A stretch of 64,000 nucleotides of DNA from positions 379,816 to 443,815 of the forward strand of contig NW_019775802.1 of NCBI RefSeq assembly GCF_001039355.2, written 5' to 3'. The stretch is from Lingula anatina (lineage: Eukaryota; Brachiopoda; Lingulata; Lingulida; Lingulidae). The stretch's first letter is position 1. Each line of letters opens with the position of its first letter. Below the pieces are notes generated by a model. That model was not told where the DNA came from. It made no database searches and was given only the letters and a program-made list of their open reading frames with translations. Both the position numbers and the translations under genes were made by a program. Shown here in pieces: positions 1-10,101 of the stretch.

Positions 1-507
1 CTTTTTGTGGCGCGCGATCAGACCGTTGTGGTTAGACCATGCCCGTTATTATTATTATGATGATTATTTTGGGTATGAAAATACTGCAAAAAGAACCTTA
101 AAACGAAATTTTTGTGAAATTTGGTAATATTATTAATATTAGCGTATCAGACTGCTGATAGCTAGAGTCTGATAGACTCGGTCCCTGTCTGAATTTTTTG
201 ACACCACGATTCGCCAGTTTTTCAGTATGTTATTTTCATATGTCATTTTTATGCTTTACTCTATTTTCATCCCCTAAATATTGTCATAAAGATTTGAAAT
301 TTGTCACTTAATGAAAGCTGTATTTATAATTATTTACTGGGTCAGATTGCTTACAAGTACTTGTTGTTGTTGTTGTTGTTGACTTTAGCTTCTATACCTG
401 GAAAATTATGAACAATAAATGGCCATTACTATAAGTCTATATCTGTGGCCATAGATAGCTTCAGGTGATGCATTTATTTTGTATGCATAATTATATTTTC
501 TTTCCAG

Positions 508-653
508 GAATTACATGCTCATCTGAATGGGTCCATCAGTGAAGCCACTCTATCCAAGTTGATAGAAAGGAAACTGAAGGAGTTTCCAGATGGGGTTGAA
601 TTGGCTGTGGCTCAGAGAACAATAAACAAAGGACAAAGGAGAACTTTAGATGA
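508..653 (+). CDS. ADAL: ADAL exon encoding HAHLNGS, copy A
   Basis: Preceded by a pyrimidine-rich tract and AG; begins GAA TTA CAT and encodes ELHAHLNGS through to INKGQRRTLDE, ending two bases into a Glu codon before GTATGTT. It carries the HxH zinc ligands. It differs from the copy at 2142-2287 at very few bases, one of which changes Glu to Asp in KLKEFPDG versus KLKDFPDG. Confidence 0.9.
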
Positions 654-3600
654 GTATGTTCAGGGGTTTATCTTATTGTTGGTTCTGAATGAGTGAAGTT
701 TTAGCATTTTCACCTTTATTACTTATAACATTTAGTAGAGTTGAAATTGCATGCATGCTGTAGACTGAGAACTTGTGTAAAATAACAAACTCAGTTCAAA
801 AGAAGCAGCCAGGTTCCAGGCAGATATATACTGTCTATACTGTGGAATGCCCCCCATTTTTTATTATATTCATCATCTGCTCCACAAAAGATAAAACAGA
901 AAGAAAAGCTTATGTTGTTATGTTTTTATGTAAGATTTGATGGTTTAGAAAAGAAAGTTCACTGTCATGTTAACAGGTTTTCACCATATCATTTTAGGTG
1001 TTTTGCAATGTTTAGGATCATTCACCCACTTACAGATACAGCAGAGACAATATATATGGTATGAGTAGTTCATATTTTCACAAATAATACTTTCAACTTT
1101 CAATGTATATAAGGTCTATTATGATTTTGAAAGAAATGTTTTATCTGTTCTGTACCTTAGTTTTGAGGGATCTCAATAAATTACTGATTTCAGCCCTTTG
1201 CACTTTAGAACTAATGCCACATGTGTTCATTTTACCTGCAACTGAATCTTCAGTTTATTTCTTAGGTGACCTGTGATGTTATAAGGGACTTTGCAGAGGA
1301 TAATGTCAAATACTTAGAACTGCGTAGCACTCCTAGACATGTGCCCGCCACAGGAATGACCAAAGAAACATATGTCAGAGCAATACTTAAAGCTATAGAA
1401 GACTGCAAAGAATCTATGGATATTATTGTCAAATTTATGCTGGCAATAGACATGAGGAATACCCTGGAAGGGGCTGACGAAACAGTGGAATTAGCCAATA
1501 AGCTCAAAGATTGTTCTAATGGTGTTGTGGTTGGAGTAGATTTTAGTGGTGATCCCAAGGTAATTTGATGCAATTTTGTATAATATACAAAATTGTTTGG
1601 TGTTGTTATGTACAGACACAGATGTGTCTGTACATATAGCCNTGATCAGACCGTTGTGCTTAACCATGCATGCCCGTTATTATTATTATGATGATTATTT
1701 TGGGTATGAAAATACTGCAAAAAGAACCTTAAAACGGAATTTTTGTGAAATTTTGTAATATTATTAATATAAACGTATCAGAGTGCTGATAGCTAGAGTC
1801 TGATAGACGCGGTCCCTGTCTGAATTTTTTGACACCACGATTCGCCAGTTTTTCAGTATGTTATTTTCATATGTCATTTTTATGCTTTACTCTATTTTCA
1901 TCCCCTAAATATTGTCATGAAGTTTTGAACTTTGTCACTTAATGAAAGCTGTATTTAAAATTATTTACTGGGTCAGTTTGCTTACAAGTACTTGTTGTTG
2001 TTGTTGTTGACTTTAGCTTCTATACTTGATAATGGAAAATTATGAACAATGAATGGCCATTACTACAAGCCTATATCTGTGGCCATAGATAGCTTCAGGT
2101 GATGCATTTATTTTGTATACATAATTATATTTTCTTTCCAGGAATTACATGCTCATCTGAATGGGTCCATCAGTGAAGCCACTCTATCCAAGCTGATAGA
2201 AAGGAAACTGAAGGACTTTCCAGATGGGGTGGAATTGGCTGTGGCTCAGAGAACAATAAACAAAGGACAAAGGAGAACTTTAGATGAGTATGTTCAGGAG
2301 TTTATCTTATTTTTGGTCCTGAATGAGTGAAGTTAAAGCTTTTTTACCTTTATTACTGTACTTATTACATTTAGTAGAGTTGAAATTGTATGCATGCTCT
2401 AGACTGAGAACTTGTGTAAAATAACAAGCTCAGTTCAAAAGAAGCAGCCAGGTTCCAGGCAGATATATACTGTCTATACTGTGGAATCCCCCCTATTTTT
2501 TTTATCATATTCATCTTCTGTTACACAAAAGATGAAACAGTAAGAAAAGCTCATGTTGCTATGTTTTTATGGAAGATTTGATGGTTTGTAAAAGAGAGTT
2601 AACAATTGTGTCATGTTAACAGGTTTCTTCATATCATTTTAGGTGTTTTGCAATGTTTAGGATCATTCACCCACTTACAGATACAGCAGAGACAATATAT
2701 ATGGTATGAGTAGTTCATATTTTCACAAATAATACTTTCAACTTTGTCTTTTAATGTATATAAGGTCGATTATTATTTTGAAAGAAATGTTTTATCTGTA
2801 CTGTACCTTAGATTTTGAGGGATCTCAATAAATTACCGATTTCAGCCCTTTGCGCTTTAGAACTAATGCCACATGTGTTCATTTTGCCGATTACCTGCAA
2901 CTGAATCTTCGGTTTATTACCTAGGTGACCTGTGATGTTATAAGGGACTTTGCAGAAGATAATGTCAAATACTTAGAACTGCGTAGCACTCCTAGACATG
3001 TGCCCGCCACAGGAATGACCAAAGAAACATATGTCAGAGCAATACTTAAAGCTATAGAAGACTGCAAAGAATCTATGGATATTATTGTCAAATTTATGCT
3101 GGCAATAGACATGAGGAATACCCTTGAAGGAGCTGACGAAACAGTGGAATTAGCCAATAAGCTCAAAGATTGTTCTAATGGTGTTGTGGTTGGAGTAGAT
3201 TTTAGTGGTGATCCCAAGGTAATTTGATGCAATTTTGTATAATATACAAAATTGTTTGGTGTTGTTTTGTTATTTCAATCACAGAAAATATTATTTTCTG
3301 TGATTACAATAACAAAACAAGCCAATTTCTTTATAATCCTATTTCAATACATATTTTACATATATTGAACGCCCATTAGAAAATAATTTGAATGAAATAC
3401 AGCAAAATGAAAACCCAGGTCAATGACCATTTCATTCATTTAAAATGCTGCATCTGCCTTGATGAAAATGTATTTTCTATCATGCCCCCCCCCTTGCTTG
3501 ATTCCAACTAATGGAATATAAGCTTTAGGATGCTAAGCCTTACATAAGTTATCAGGCATAAAACTGTGTTTACTTTGAAACAAAAAAGCATCCACATATG

Positions 3601-6600
3601 TCTTTAAGTATACTTTATTTTTGATAATATGCAGGAAATCTTGGAATATGAAGCTTGACAGTGACATAAATTGTCTTCATAGTATTTCATTATTTCTAGG
3701 CTGGTGATGCACGGTCTTTTATACCAGTTTTTCAGAAAGCTCAAAGTTATGGCCTGAAATTGGCACTTCATTTGGCAGAGGTAAAAACTTTAAAGTAACA
3801 GATCAATCTGACTGTTATGATTTTGTCAATGATAATGTTGTCCTTCAGTTAGTTTTGATATGCTTTTATCTGTCCATGCTGGATTGCTTTCATTTATTAA
3901 AATAAGTTTGTTTTTGTTATGAACATTGTCTCATACTGATTAATTAAATTTTTTCTAAGATGTGTTATAAATAATCAACTTCATTTAAGTAGTGCAATAA
4001 AGCACAAATTGATCAGTCCATATTGCAAAAGGTTTCATTTACTGAAGCTTTCCTCCAAGATCATTTTGACTTGTCATGCAGTAGACAAATACTAGCATGC
4101 ATGTCTTTGTATGTATGAGTGCAATATTGTGTGAACATAAAATATGTGTTTGTTGTTTTTAGGTGCCTGAGAGAAATGAAGAAACTCTTGAAGTATTAAA
4201 GCTTATTCCAGGCCGTGTTGGTCATGGTACATTTCTCCTGCCAGAAGATGGAGGAAACCAGGAGTTGGTGGATGTCATGGTGCAGAACAAAATTCCCCTA
4301 GGTAACTAAAGCTAGCTAGTATTAGAGCAGGACAGTAGACTAACAGATCCATGGACCAAATATGGCTGACCCACTGGAATGCTTGTTGCATAATCCCTGC
4401 GGGTAATCTATTCAGTGTCTAAGCAGGAATTAAGGGGCAAGCATTTTAGTGGGTCACCATTTTTGATCTGTGGATTTGTTAGTCTGCTGTTCTGAATGTG
4501 TTTTTACTCTAAATTGTGGTTGTTGAACATAGGGGATGTCACACCTAGCACATTGTGTTTCAAAAGAATTGATTGTTAATAAATATGGTAAAAAGTGCCT
4601 TCATGAGCACAGATGTTAAATCAAAGCAGTCTACAGATTTTGGTCAAGATATGACTTACACTTGAATGATTATTTACTATAGCTGTCACTATCAGTCTTT
4701 CAACTTTAAGATGACTGTGGAAATAGACAACAAAAGTGACAATAAGTTCTGATTGTGCCAAAAAATGATTGTGAAAATATTTTAAAGAACATTGAATGAC
4801 TTTAATTTAAAACTGAAAATGTTTCATCAAAATATTTTTAAATTTTTTTTTTTATTTGGCATCAGCATTATTGTTTTTAATTTTTTTAATTACTGAAGCT
4901 TTCCCCTGCACTCTAATTGATGTAATTGTTTTGTTAAATTCTTTGAGACAGTACTATGGGCGGCCTAAAGGGCAAAAAATCATTAAAAGATTAGTTACAC
5001 GATCAACGAAAATAGTGACAGCATTGGTTTTAATACACCATAGATGAGAAATGTTTGACAATTGAATTGACGATAGTAGATGTTGAATTTATGACAGGAT
5101 CGTTTAAACTTGAAACTGAATCGATGGGAAGGCAGTGAGTCGATAAAACATAACTGAATCGACGACATGAATTTTTGCCCATTTGGCCGCCCATACAGTA
5201 CATCGTACTATGAAATTCCATGTAGATGGAAATATACCAAAAAATAGAATTAATTGTACCCTGTATGTCTGTATTTACTTGTAGTTGTAAAGTCATGCTT
5301 GTTATTGCCCCAAGAATTCAGCCCTGGTCTTTATTAGACGTTAGTAAGCCAGTAGTCTGCGCAGTGGGGACAGTTTAGTCAGCAGAGAGACATAGAAACT
5401 GCTACTACACTATATTGCAGACTTTTGTTTGTTCAATAAACCTGAAGCATAATTCCAATGTATGCACACATGTTTTGCCTTATATTTGCACACAGCTTTA
5501 AAGGAAGTTATTCCTTGAAAAAATTAACCCCAAGTTTTAAAGTTTATGAAGTCTCACTAGTTGATACATTTTGTCATAGAAACACATTGTAGATAGGGTG
5601 GTACAAATGTTGAAAAGGGATTGGATTTGGAGTTTCAGTGTTTAGGTTAAGTCCTCTTCCCTTTATTTAGTAAGTCCACATGGCTACTGTTGGTTTTTGT
5701 ATTTGTTTGGTTTCCAGGATTGATTTTGGTCGGGAGAAATGTATGATAAGATACTTGGATTGTTTTTACAATTTCTATCAGCCTTTCATTATAAGTGAAT
5801 TTTAAGTTTTTTGGGCACTGTGTGTGTGTGTGTTTTTTTTTTTTTTGGAAAGATCATCAGCTTTGTCTCTTAAGTGTTAACCTCCAATTTCCATAGTTTG
5901 CAGCTTGTAAGCAGAGAATACATTTAACAGATGTTGAAGTTCGTCATTTGTTTTTGCTTAGAGCACATTTCATCTATATCTGCATTATTTTTAGCAAAAC
6001 ATCAAAATCCTTCTTTAAATTTTCAGACAGGTTTTAAGCCAGTGATGTCATGATTTTTCATAAATTCTTCAAGGCTAGTAAGGAAAAAAACAATGTTGAC
6101 ACTAAAAGATATGAGCTGCCTCAAGTACTTTGCAGCCATTATACTTATTTATAATAATTCTTTAAAATTTCAATTTATTCCATTTGATACAGTTTTTTCT
6201 TTTTTTCTATTTTTTTTTGGCAAAGTCAGGCTCTCCAGGATCATAAAGCAGTATAAAGTCAACATGCTATCCTGCAGACATGCATGATGTATAACCATGT
6301 CTGGTTTTCATTTTTTTAAAACTGTTTGTTTTCAGCAAGAAGTTTGTGCAGANCCTACAACAATTTCCTATAGGATCCTATTTTCGTAAGGGTAAGCAGG
6401 AATTAAGGGGCAAGCATTTAAGTGGGTCACCATTTTTGATCTGTGGATCTGTTAGTCTGCTGTTCTGAATGTGTTTTTACTCTAAATTGTGGTTGTTGAA
6501 CATAGGGGATGTCACACCTAGCACACTGTGTTTCAAAAGAATTGATTGTTAATAAATATGGTAAAAAGTGCCTGTATGAGCACAGATGTTAAATCAAAGC

Positions 6601-9136
6601 AGTGTAGAGATTTTGGTCAAGATATGACTTACACTTGAATGATTATTTACTATAGCTGTCACTATCAGTCTTTCAACTTTAAGATAACTGTGGAAATAGA
6701 CAACAAAAGTGACAATAAGTTCTGATTGTGCCAAAAAATGATTGTGACAATATTTAAAGAACATTGAATGACTTTAATTTAAAACTGAAAATGTTTCATC
6801 AAAATATTTTTATATTTTTTTTTGGCATCAGCATTATTGTTTCTAATTTTTTTAATTACTGAAGCTTTCCCCTGCACTCTAATTGATGTAATTGTTTTGT
6901 TTATTCTTTGAGACAGTACATCGTACTATGAAATTCCATGTAGATGGAAATATACCAAAAAATAGAATTAATTGTACCTTGTATGTCTGTATTTACTTGT
7001 AGTTGTAAAGTCATGCTTGTTATTGCCCCAAGAATGCAGCCCTGGTCTCTATTAGACGTTATTAAGCCAGTAGTCTTGTTTGGTTTCCAGGATTGATTCT
7101 GGTTGGGAGAAATGTATGATAAGATACTTGGATTGTTTTTACAATTTCTATCAGCCTTTCATTATAAGTGAATTTTAATTTTTTTGGGCACTGTGTGTGT
7201 GTTTTTTTTTTTTTTGGAAAGATCATCAGCTTTGTCTCTTAAGTGTTAACCTCCAATTTCCATAGTTTGCAGCTTGTAAGCAGAGAATACATTTAACAGA
7301 TGTTGAAGTTCGTCATTTGTTTTTGCTTAGAGCACATTTCATCTATATCTGCATTATTTTTAGCAAAGCATCAAAATCCTTCTTTAAATTTTCAGACAGG
7401 TTTTAAGCCAGTGATGTCATGATTTTTCATAAATTCTTCAAGGCTAGTAAGGAAAAAAACAATGTTGACACTAAAAGATATGAGCTGCCTCAAGTACTTT
7501 GCAGCCATTATACTTATTTATAATAATTCTTTAAAATTTCAATTTATTCCATTTGATACAGTTTTTTCTTTTTTTCTATTTTTTTATTTGGCAAAGTCAG
7601 GCTCTCCAGGATCATAAAGCAGTATAAAGTTAACATGCTATCCTGCAGACATGTATGATGTATAACCATGTCTGGTTTTCATATTTTAAAACTGCTTGTT
7701 TTCAGCAAGAAGTTTGTGCAGATTAGTTCATATTAGAGAGGTTAAATATTTTCTTAGACAGCTGAGTGAAGTTATGGGGGTGTAATTACTGGGGTTAACC
7801 TGACCGCCTTTTGTTAGTTGTTCCATCTACCAATTTGTGACAGAGTTGTCATGAACTAGGAGTAGTGTTGGTGATTACATTGATTCTCAGTTGAATGGGT
7901 GGAGATGGGGGTCATTTAAGTTTTTTTTGTCTGGGAATGAATATTTTCAATATAATAAATGTATCACTGAAAGGAGGTTTGAATGAAGGAAGTCAGTCAA
8001 AACTCTCTATCACAGTGTCTTCTGTGTACATTTTCAAAATGATTTGTATTGCAAATGATGATATACACTATTTATATGTGACCTTATGCCTTTTAAGTTA
8101 CTAATATATGACAAACAGCAGCTACATGCTTTTAACAAGCATGAAAATTTTCCACCTTTTTTAGAAAGGTCACTCTTGAGATTTATGCAGTTCTGATATG
8201 AAAATAAAAAGGTTGGGGGTTGGGGTATTGTGTAGAATTTCTGAATTTCATCCTTTGTCTTTCTTCTGAACTGCAAATCTGTTTTCTATTTGAAAAATGA
8301 TGCAAAAAATATATTGGATGAAATTAAATGTTTCAGTAAAATACAGTCATATTGTATGGTTTCAGAGTTGTGTCTTACTTCCAACATCAAAGGCCAGACA
8401 GTGGCAGCGTATGACAATCATCACTTCAAGAAATGGTATGACATTGGTCATCCTATCTCTGTTTGTGTAAGTATTAGGAATTTTCTTATATATATGTTTT
8501 TTCAGTCATGAACATCAACAAATTTCTTATGACAGAAAAACTTAAGACTGAGAATTGGTTAAATTCTAGTCTAGTTAAATTCTATTCTAGTGATGACAAG
8601 AAGACAGGAGTGGCCTGCTTTGTGGTGTGGAAATATAATGTACTAGTTGAGTGATGGCACATTGCTTTCATCTATATCAGATTATATCTGATTAAACCCA
8701 ATCCAGGCCCACTCAAATGAACAAATTTGCAAAATTTTCTGACCTTGCTTGACAAAATTCACAAACAGAACTGGTAAACTTAATGCAGGATCATTTTAGT
8801 CTAAGAATCAAAGTGGACAAAGTAACCTGTAACTGAACAGATTTGTAATGTCTTCTGACCTGGTTTGACAAAGAGGGATCAAAATTAACAAACAGTACTG
8901 CTATCATTTTTACCATCCTTTCTTTTTTGTCATTTCAGACTGACGACAAGGGGGTGTTCAGCACCACACTGTCAGAGGAGTATAGCATACTAGCACAGAC
9001 ATTTGAGTTAAGTCAAGAAAAACTCTGGGACATTTCCTACAAATCTATAGACCTCATCTTTGCAGATGAGAAAACTAAAGCTTATCTAAGAGGTGTCTGG
9101 GAAAAGGAGAGAGAAAATGTTTTCAAGCTTTCATGA
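508..9136 (+). CDS. ADAL: Adenosine deaminase-like protein (N6-methyl-AMP deaminase), 5'-partial, seven unique exons
   Basis: Spliced gene for a member of the metallo-dependent adenosine/AMP deaminase family, closest to ADAL/MAPDA, which by established knowledge hydrolyses N6-methyl-AMP to IMP and methylamine in the cytosol. Counting duplicated exons once, the coding parts are 508-653, 998-1058, 1266-1559, 3700-3780, 4163-4301, 8366-8466 and 8939-9136: 1020 nt, 339 residues plus stop. All junctions are GT-AG and in phase. Visible motifs in order: HAHLNGS (zinc-binding HxH), YLELRSTPR, VGVDFSGDP, LALHLAE (zinc His and catalytic Glu), GRVGHGTFL, LCLTSN, and CTDDKGVF with the metal-binding Asp. 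The N-terminal roughly 20-25 residues and the start codon lie upstream of the window. The first three exons are present twice and intron 5 contains a duplicated block, so the assembled locus is probably wrong here. Identification is confident; ADAL versus a close family member rests on the motif series. Confidence 0.93.
998..1058 (+). CDS. ADAL: ADAL exon (CFAMFRIIHPLTDTAETIYM), copy A
   Basis: 61-nt exon between TTTTAG and GTATGA. It completes the Glu codon of the previous exon and ends on a whole codon. The peptide corresponds to the ECFxMFxIIH segment of ADAL proteins. The same exon is repeated at 2643-2703. Confidence 0.88.
1266..1559 (+). CDS. ADAL: ADAL exon with YLELRSTPR and VGVDFSGDP, copy A
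   Basis: 294-nt, phase 0-0 exon after TTCTTAG and before GTAATT, encoding 98 residues of the central TIM barrel. The reading frame starts at GTG ACC TGT and is an internal exon, not a start codon. Against copy B at 2925-3218 the few differences I see are synonymous, for example GAG/GAA and CTG/CTT. Confidence 0.92.
1571..1595. repeat. Perfect 25-bp hairpin in ADAL intron (repeated at 3230-3254)
   Basis: Arms CAATTTTGTAT and ATACAAAATTG separated by AAT, beginning 11 bases after the donor site. The same hairpin is at 3230-3254 in the second copy. Confidence 0.8.
1607..1636. repeat. Palindrome at the end of block 1 copy A
   Basis: Perfect 14-bp arms TATGTACAGACACA and TGTGTCTGTACATA around GA. 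It begins where copy A stops matching copy B and ends six bases before the N. Confidence 0.8.
1642..1642. other. Single N at assembly junction
   Basis: One ambiguous base exactly between the two copies of duplicated block 1; a scaffold join rather than sequence. Confidence 0.9.
2142..2287 (+). CDS. ADAL: ADAL exon encoding HAHLNGS, copy B
   Basis: Second copy of the exon at 508-653, with intact splice sites and frame. The neighbouring downstream exons are unique, so this is probably the copy physically linked to the rest of the gene. The pair is best explained as two haplotypes placed in tandem around the N at 1642. Confidence 0.88.
2643..2703 (+). CDS. ADAL: ADAL exon, copy B
   Basis: Second copy of the 61-nt exon at 998-1058, same splice sites and same peptide. 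Confidence 0.87.
2925..3218 (+). CDS. ADAL: ADAL exon with YLELRSTPR and VGVDFSGDP, copy B
   Basis: Second copy of the 294-nt exon at 1266-1559; the encoded 98 residues appear unchanged. Splicing both three-exon sets in series would add 501 nt (167 codons) in frame, so frame alone does not disprove a real duplication. The near-identity and the N at the join do argue against it. Confidence 0.9.
3262..3320. repeat. 59-bp near-perfect palindrome at the end of block 1 copy B
   Basis: 29-bp arms (3262-3290 and 3292-3320) with two mismatches and a one-base loop, at the same place where copy A carries a different palindrome. Confidence 0.8.
3700..3780 (+). CDS. ADAL: ADAL exon with LALHLAE
   Basis: 81-nt phase 0-0 exon after TTTCTAG and before GTAAAA. 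It encodes 27 residues from AGDARSF to LALHLAE, containing the metal-binding His and catalytic Glu pair of adenosine deaminases. Confidence 0.9.
4163..4301 (+). CDS. ADAL: ADAL exon with GRVGHGTFL
   Basis: 139-nt exon after TTTTTAG; starts GTG CCT GAG and ends one base into a Glu codon before GTAACT. GRVGHGTFL matches the conserved (R/I)GHG active-site segment of the family. Confidence 0.9.
4326..4494. repeat. Foldback element, imperfect inverted repeat of about 70-75 bp arms
   Basis: The left arm (about 4326-4400) and right arm (about 4415-4494) are imperfect reverse complements. The shared core includes AGACTAACA, TGACCCACT and ATGCTTG. It looks like a non-autonomous MITE or foldback. Only the right arm recurs in the second block copy near 6393-6470. 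Confidence 0.65.
4420..6352. repeat. Duplicated block 2, copy A
   Basis: Matches 6393-7722 except for two long extra stretches: the MITE-like insertion at 4955-5195, and roughly 5355-5705, which is absent from copy B. It ends one base before the N at 6353. Confidence 0.8.
4955..5195. mobile_element. MITE-like element, 241 bp, terminal inverted repeats, 6-7 bp target duplication
   Basis: Begins TATGGGCGGCC and ends GGCCGCCCATA; the inverted ends extend imperfectly to about 24 bp (into GGGCAAAAA). It is flanked on both sides by CAGTAC (4949-4954 and 5196-5201), or ACAGTAC if the ends are read one base shorter. The other copy of this region has the single uninterrupted site at 6914-6919. There is no coding capacity, so it is a non-autonomous DNA transposon. 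The superfamily is not assigned from sequence alone. Confidence 0.8.
6353..6353. other. Single N at assembly junction
   Basis: One N between copies of duplicated block 2, followed by about 39 bases of unmatched sequence. Confidence 0.9.
6393..7722. repeat. Duplicated block 2, copy B
   Basis: Second copy of 4420-6352, lacking the 241-bp MITE-like element (uninterrupted target site at 6914-6919) and a further stretch of about 350 bp. It continues into unique intron sequence. Confidence 0.8.
8366..8466 (+). CDS. ADAL: ADAL exon with LCLTSN
   Basis: 101-nt exon between TTTCAG and GTAAGT. It completes the Glu codon and encodes ELCLTSNIKGQTVAAYDNHH and on to GHPISVC, the conserved LCLTSN block followed by the phosphate/nucleotide-binding region. 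Confidence 0.9.
8939..9136 (+). CDS. ADAL: ADAL last coding exon (TDDKGVF to stop)
   Basis: Begins after TTTCAG with ACT GAC GAC AAG and holds the DD metal-binding motif. It encodes 65 residues and ends at TGA 9134-9136. The C-terminal stretch with LRGVWEKERENVFKLS resembles the family's short basic tail in length and position. Confidence 0.93.
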   Translation, partial: TDDKGVFSTTLSEEYSILAQTFELSQEKLWDISYKSIDLIFADEKTKAYLRGVWEKERENVFKLS

Positions 9137-10095
9137 ATGTGGGATTCATTTGAATTGCAAAGAATCAAAATAGTGTCATTCACACTTATCTTTATGAATG
9201 CTTACTTAATAGAATTGGGAATGCATTTCAGGTATGATAACTACATGTAAACATAAGAATCTGCTGGTACAGTAGTGTACAATATGAGGAGTTATATGTC
9301 ATTGTTACCAGTCACTAGAGCTGACAAATAGCCCCCGTCAGTGTTACGTACATGTATGTCAACCACGGCTGGTACAGGTATGTCACCTCCAGGCCTCCGG
9401 TCAATCCATACGTATACAATATCTATCAAAACACGGACTAAAGAAGGGTGGAGGTGGGGCGGGGAGGGGCTGCTTCACTCTAGTAGTAGCAAGGATCACA
9501 CTTTTCTGAAATCCACCGTGTTGTTTGTTCTTCACTGTTGCGAACTTGGACCTAACAATTCTAAACGGAACTGGTAAAATTAGCGGGGGAAATGCTTTAG
9601 AAATTTGCAGAAAAACTCGCTGCCTTCTACCTACATGTTGGGTAAGATGTCTGCGTCTGTATGTACAGTGGGCATTGTGTGTTATATAGCCGTGGGTTGG
9701 TCCTAAAGGGAAACTAACTTGAAGTCGGATATTATTTTCCTATCGTTATTTATGGACGGAAAATGTAAATAATAACATTTGCTTAGTTAAGGCGTCGTTC
9801 GTAATATATTTGAAATGATACAGACCCAGTGTTGTGGAAACAGTGGAAAACAATGAAATGGCTACATTTTTGAAATTGTTATCAAGCTTGGTCCTACATT
9901 TCGTTTATTGTTTTGCATTTTCGGTATCCTGTGCATAAACTTGCGCTGATATTTTTAAATGGAAATGGACAACTTGATAAAATGAATGTTAAATTCTTCG
10001 GAATTTTAAATTTTTGGTCATAAGTTGCATTGAGAATACTATTTCATGCACTGTTGCTACTACCACACTACTACTATTATTACTGTACTACTGGC

Positions 10096-10101
10096 AATAA
10101 A
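10096..10101 (+). other. Possible polyadenylation signal for ADAL
   Basis: AATAAA about 960 bases after the stop codon; the first good match noticed. The hexamer is common in AT-rich DNA. Confidence 0.3.

Larger units (their letters stand above)
16..1607. repeat. Duplicated block 1, copy A (probable haplotype duplicate)
   Basis: Matches 1644-3266 almost throughout: introns, three ADAL exons and a TTG microsatellite of different length (seven versus five units). Divergence is scattered single-base changes and small indels. The copies part at 1607, 35 bases before the N at 1642. Confidence 0.85.
1644..3266. repeat. Duplicated block 1, copy B
   Basis: Second copy of 16-1607. It starts two bases after the N at 1642 and its end continues uninterrupted into unique ADAL sequence. 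Confidence 0.85.
4302..8365 (+). other. ADAL: ADAL intron 5, containing duplicated block 2
   Basis: 4-kb AT-rich intron. It holds the foldback at 4326-4494, a segment present twice (4420-6352 and 6393-7722), a MITE-like insertion at 4955-5195 and TG/poly-T tracts near 5820-5847 and 7193-7215. No further coding exon was found. Confidence 0.7.

Noticed and set aside
508-3218. Real internal duplication of ADAL giving a two-site enzyme
   Set aside because: Introns and exons are near-identical, differences are mostly silent, and a single N separates the copies; haplotype duplication is more likely.
1262-3232. 103-aa minus-strand frames over the ADAL exons
   Set aside because: They are antisense shadows of the 294-nt exon, repeated only because the exon itself is repeated.
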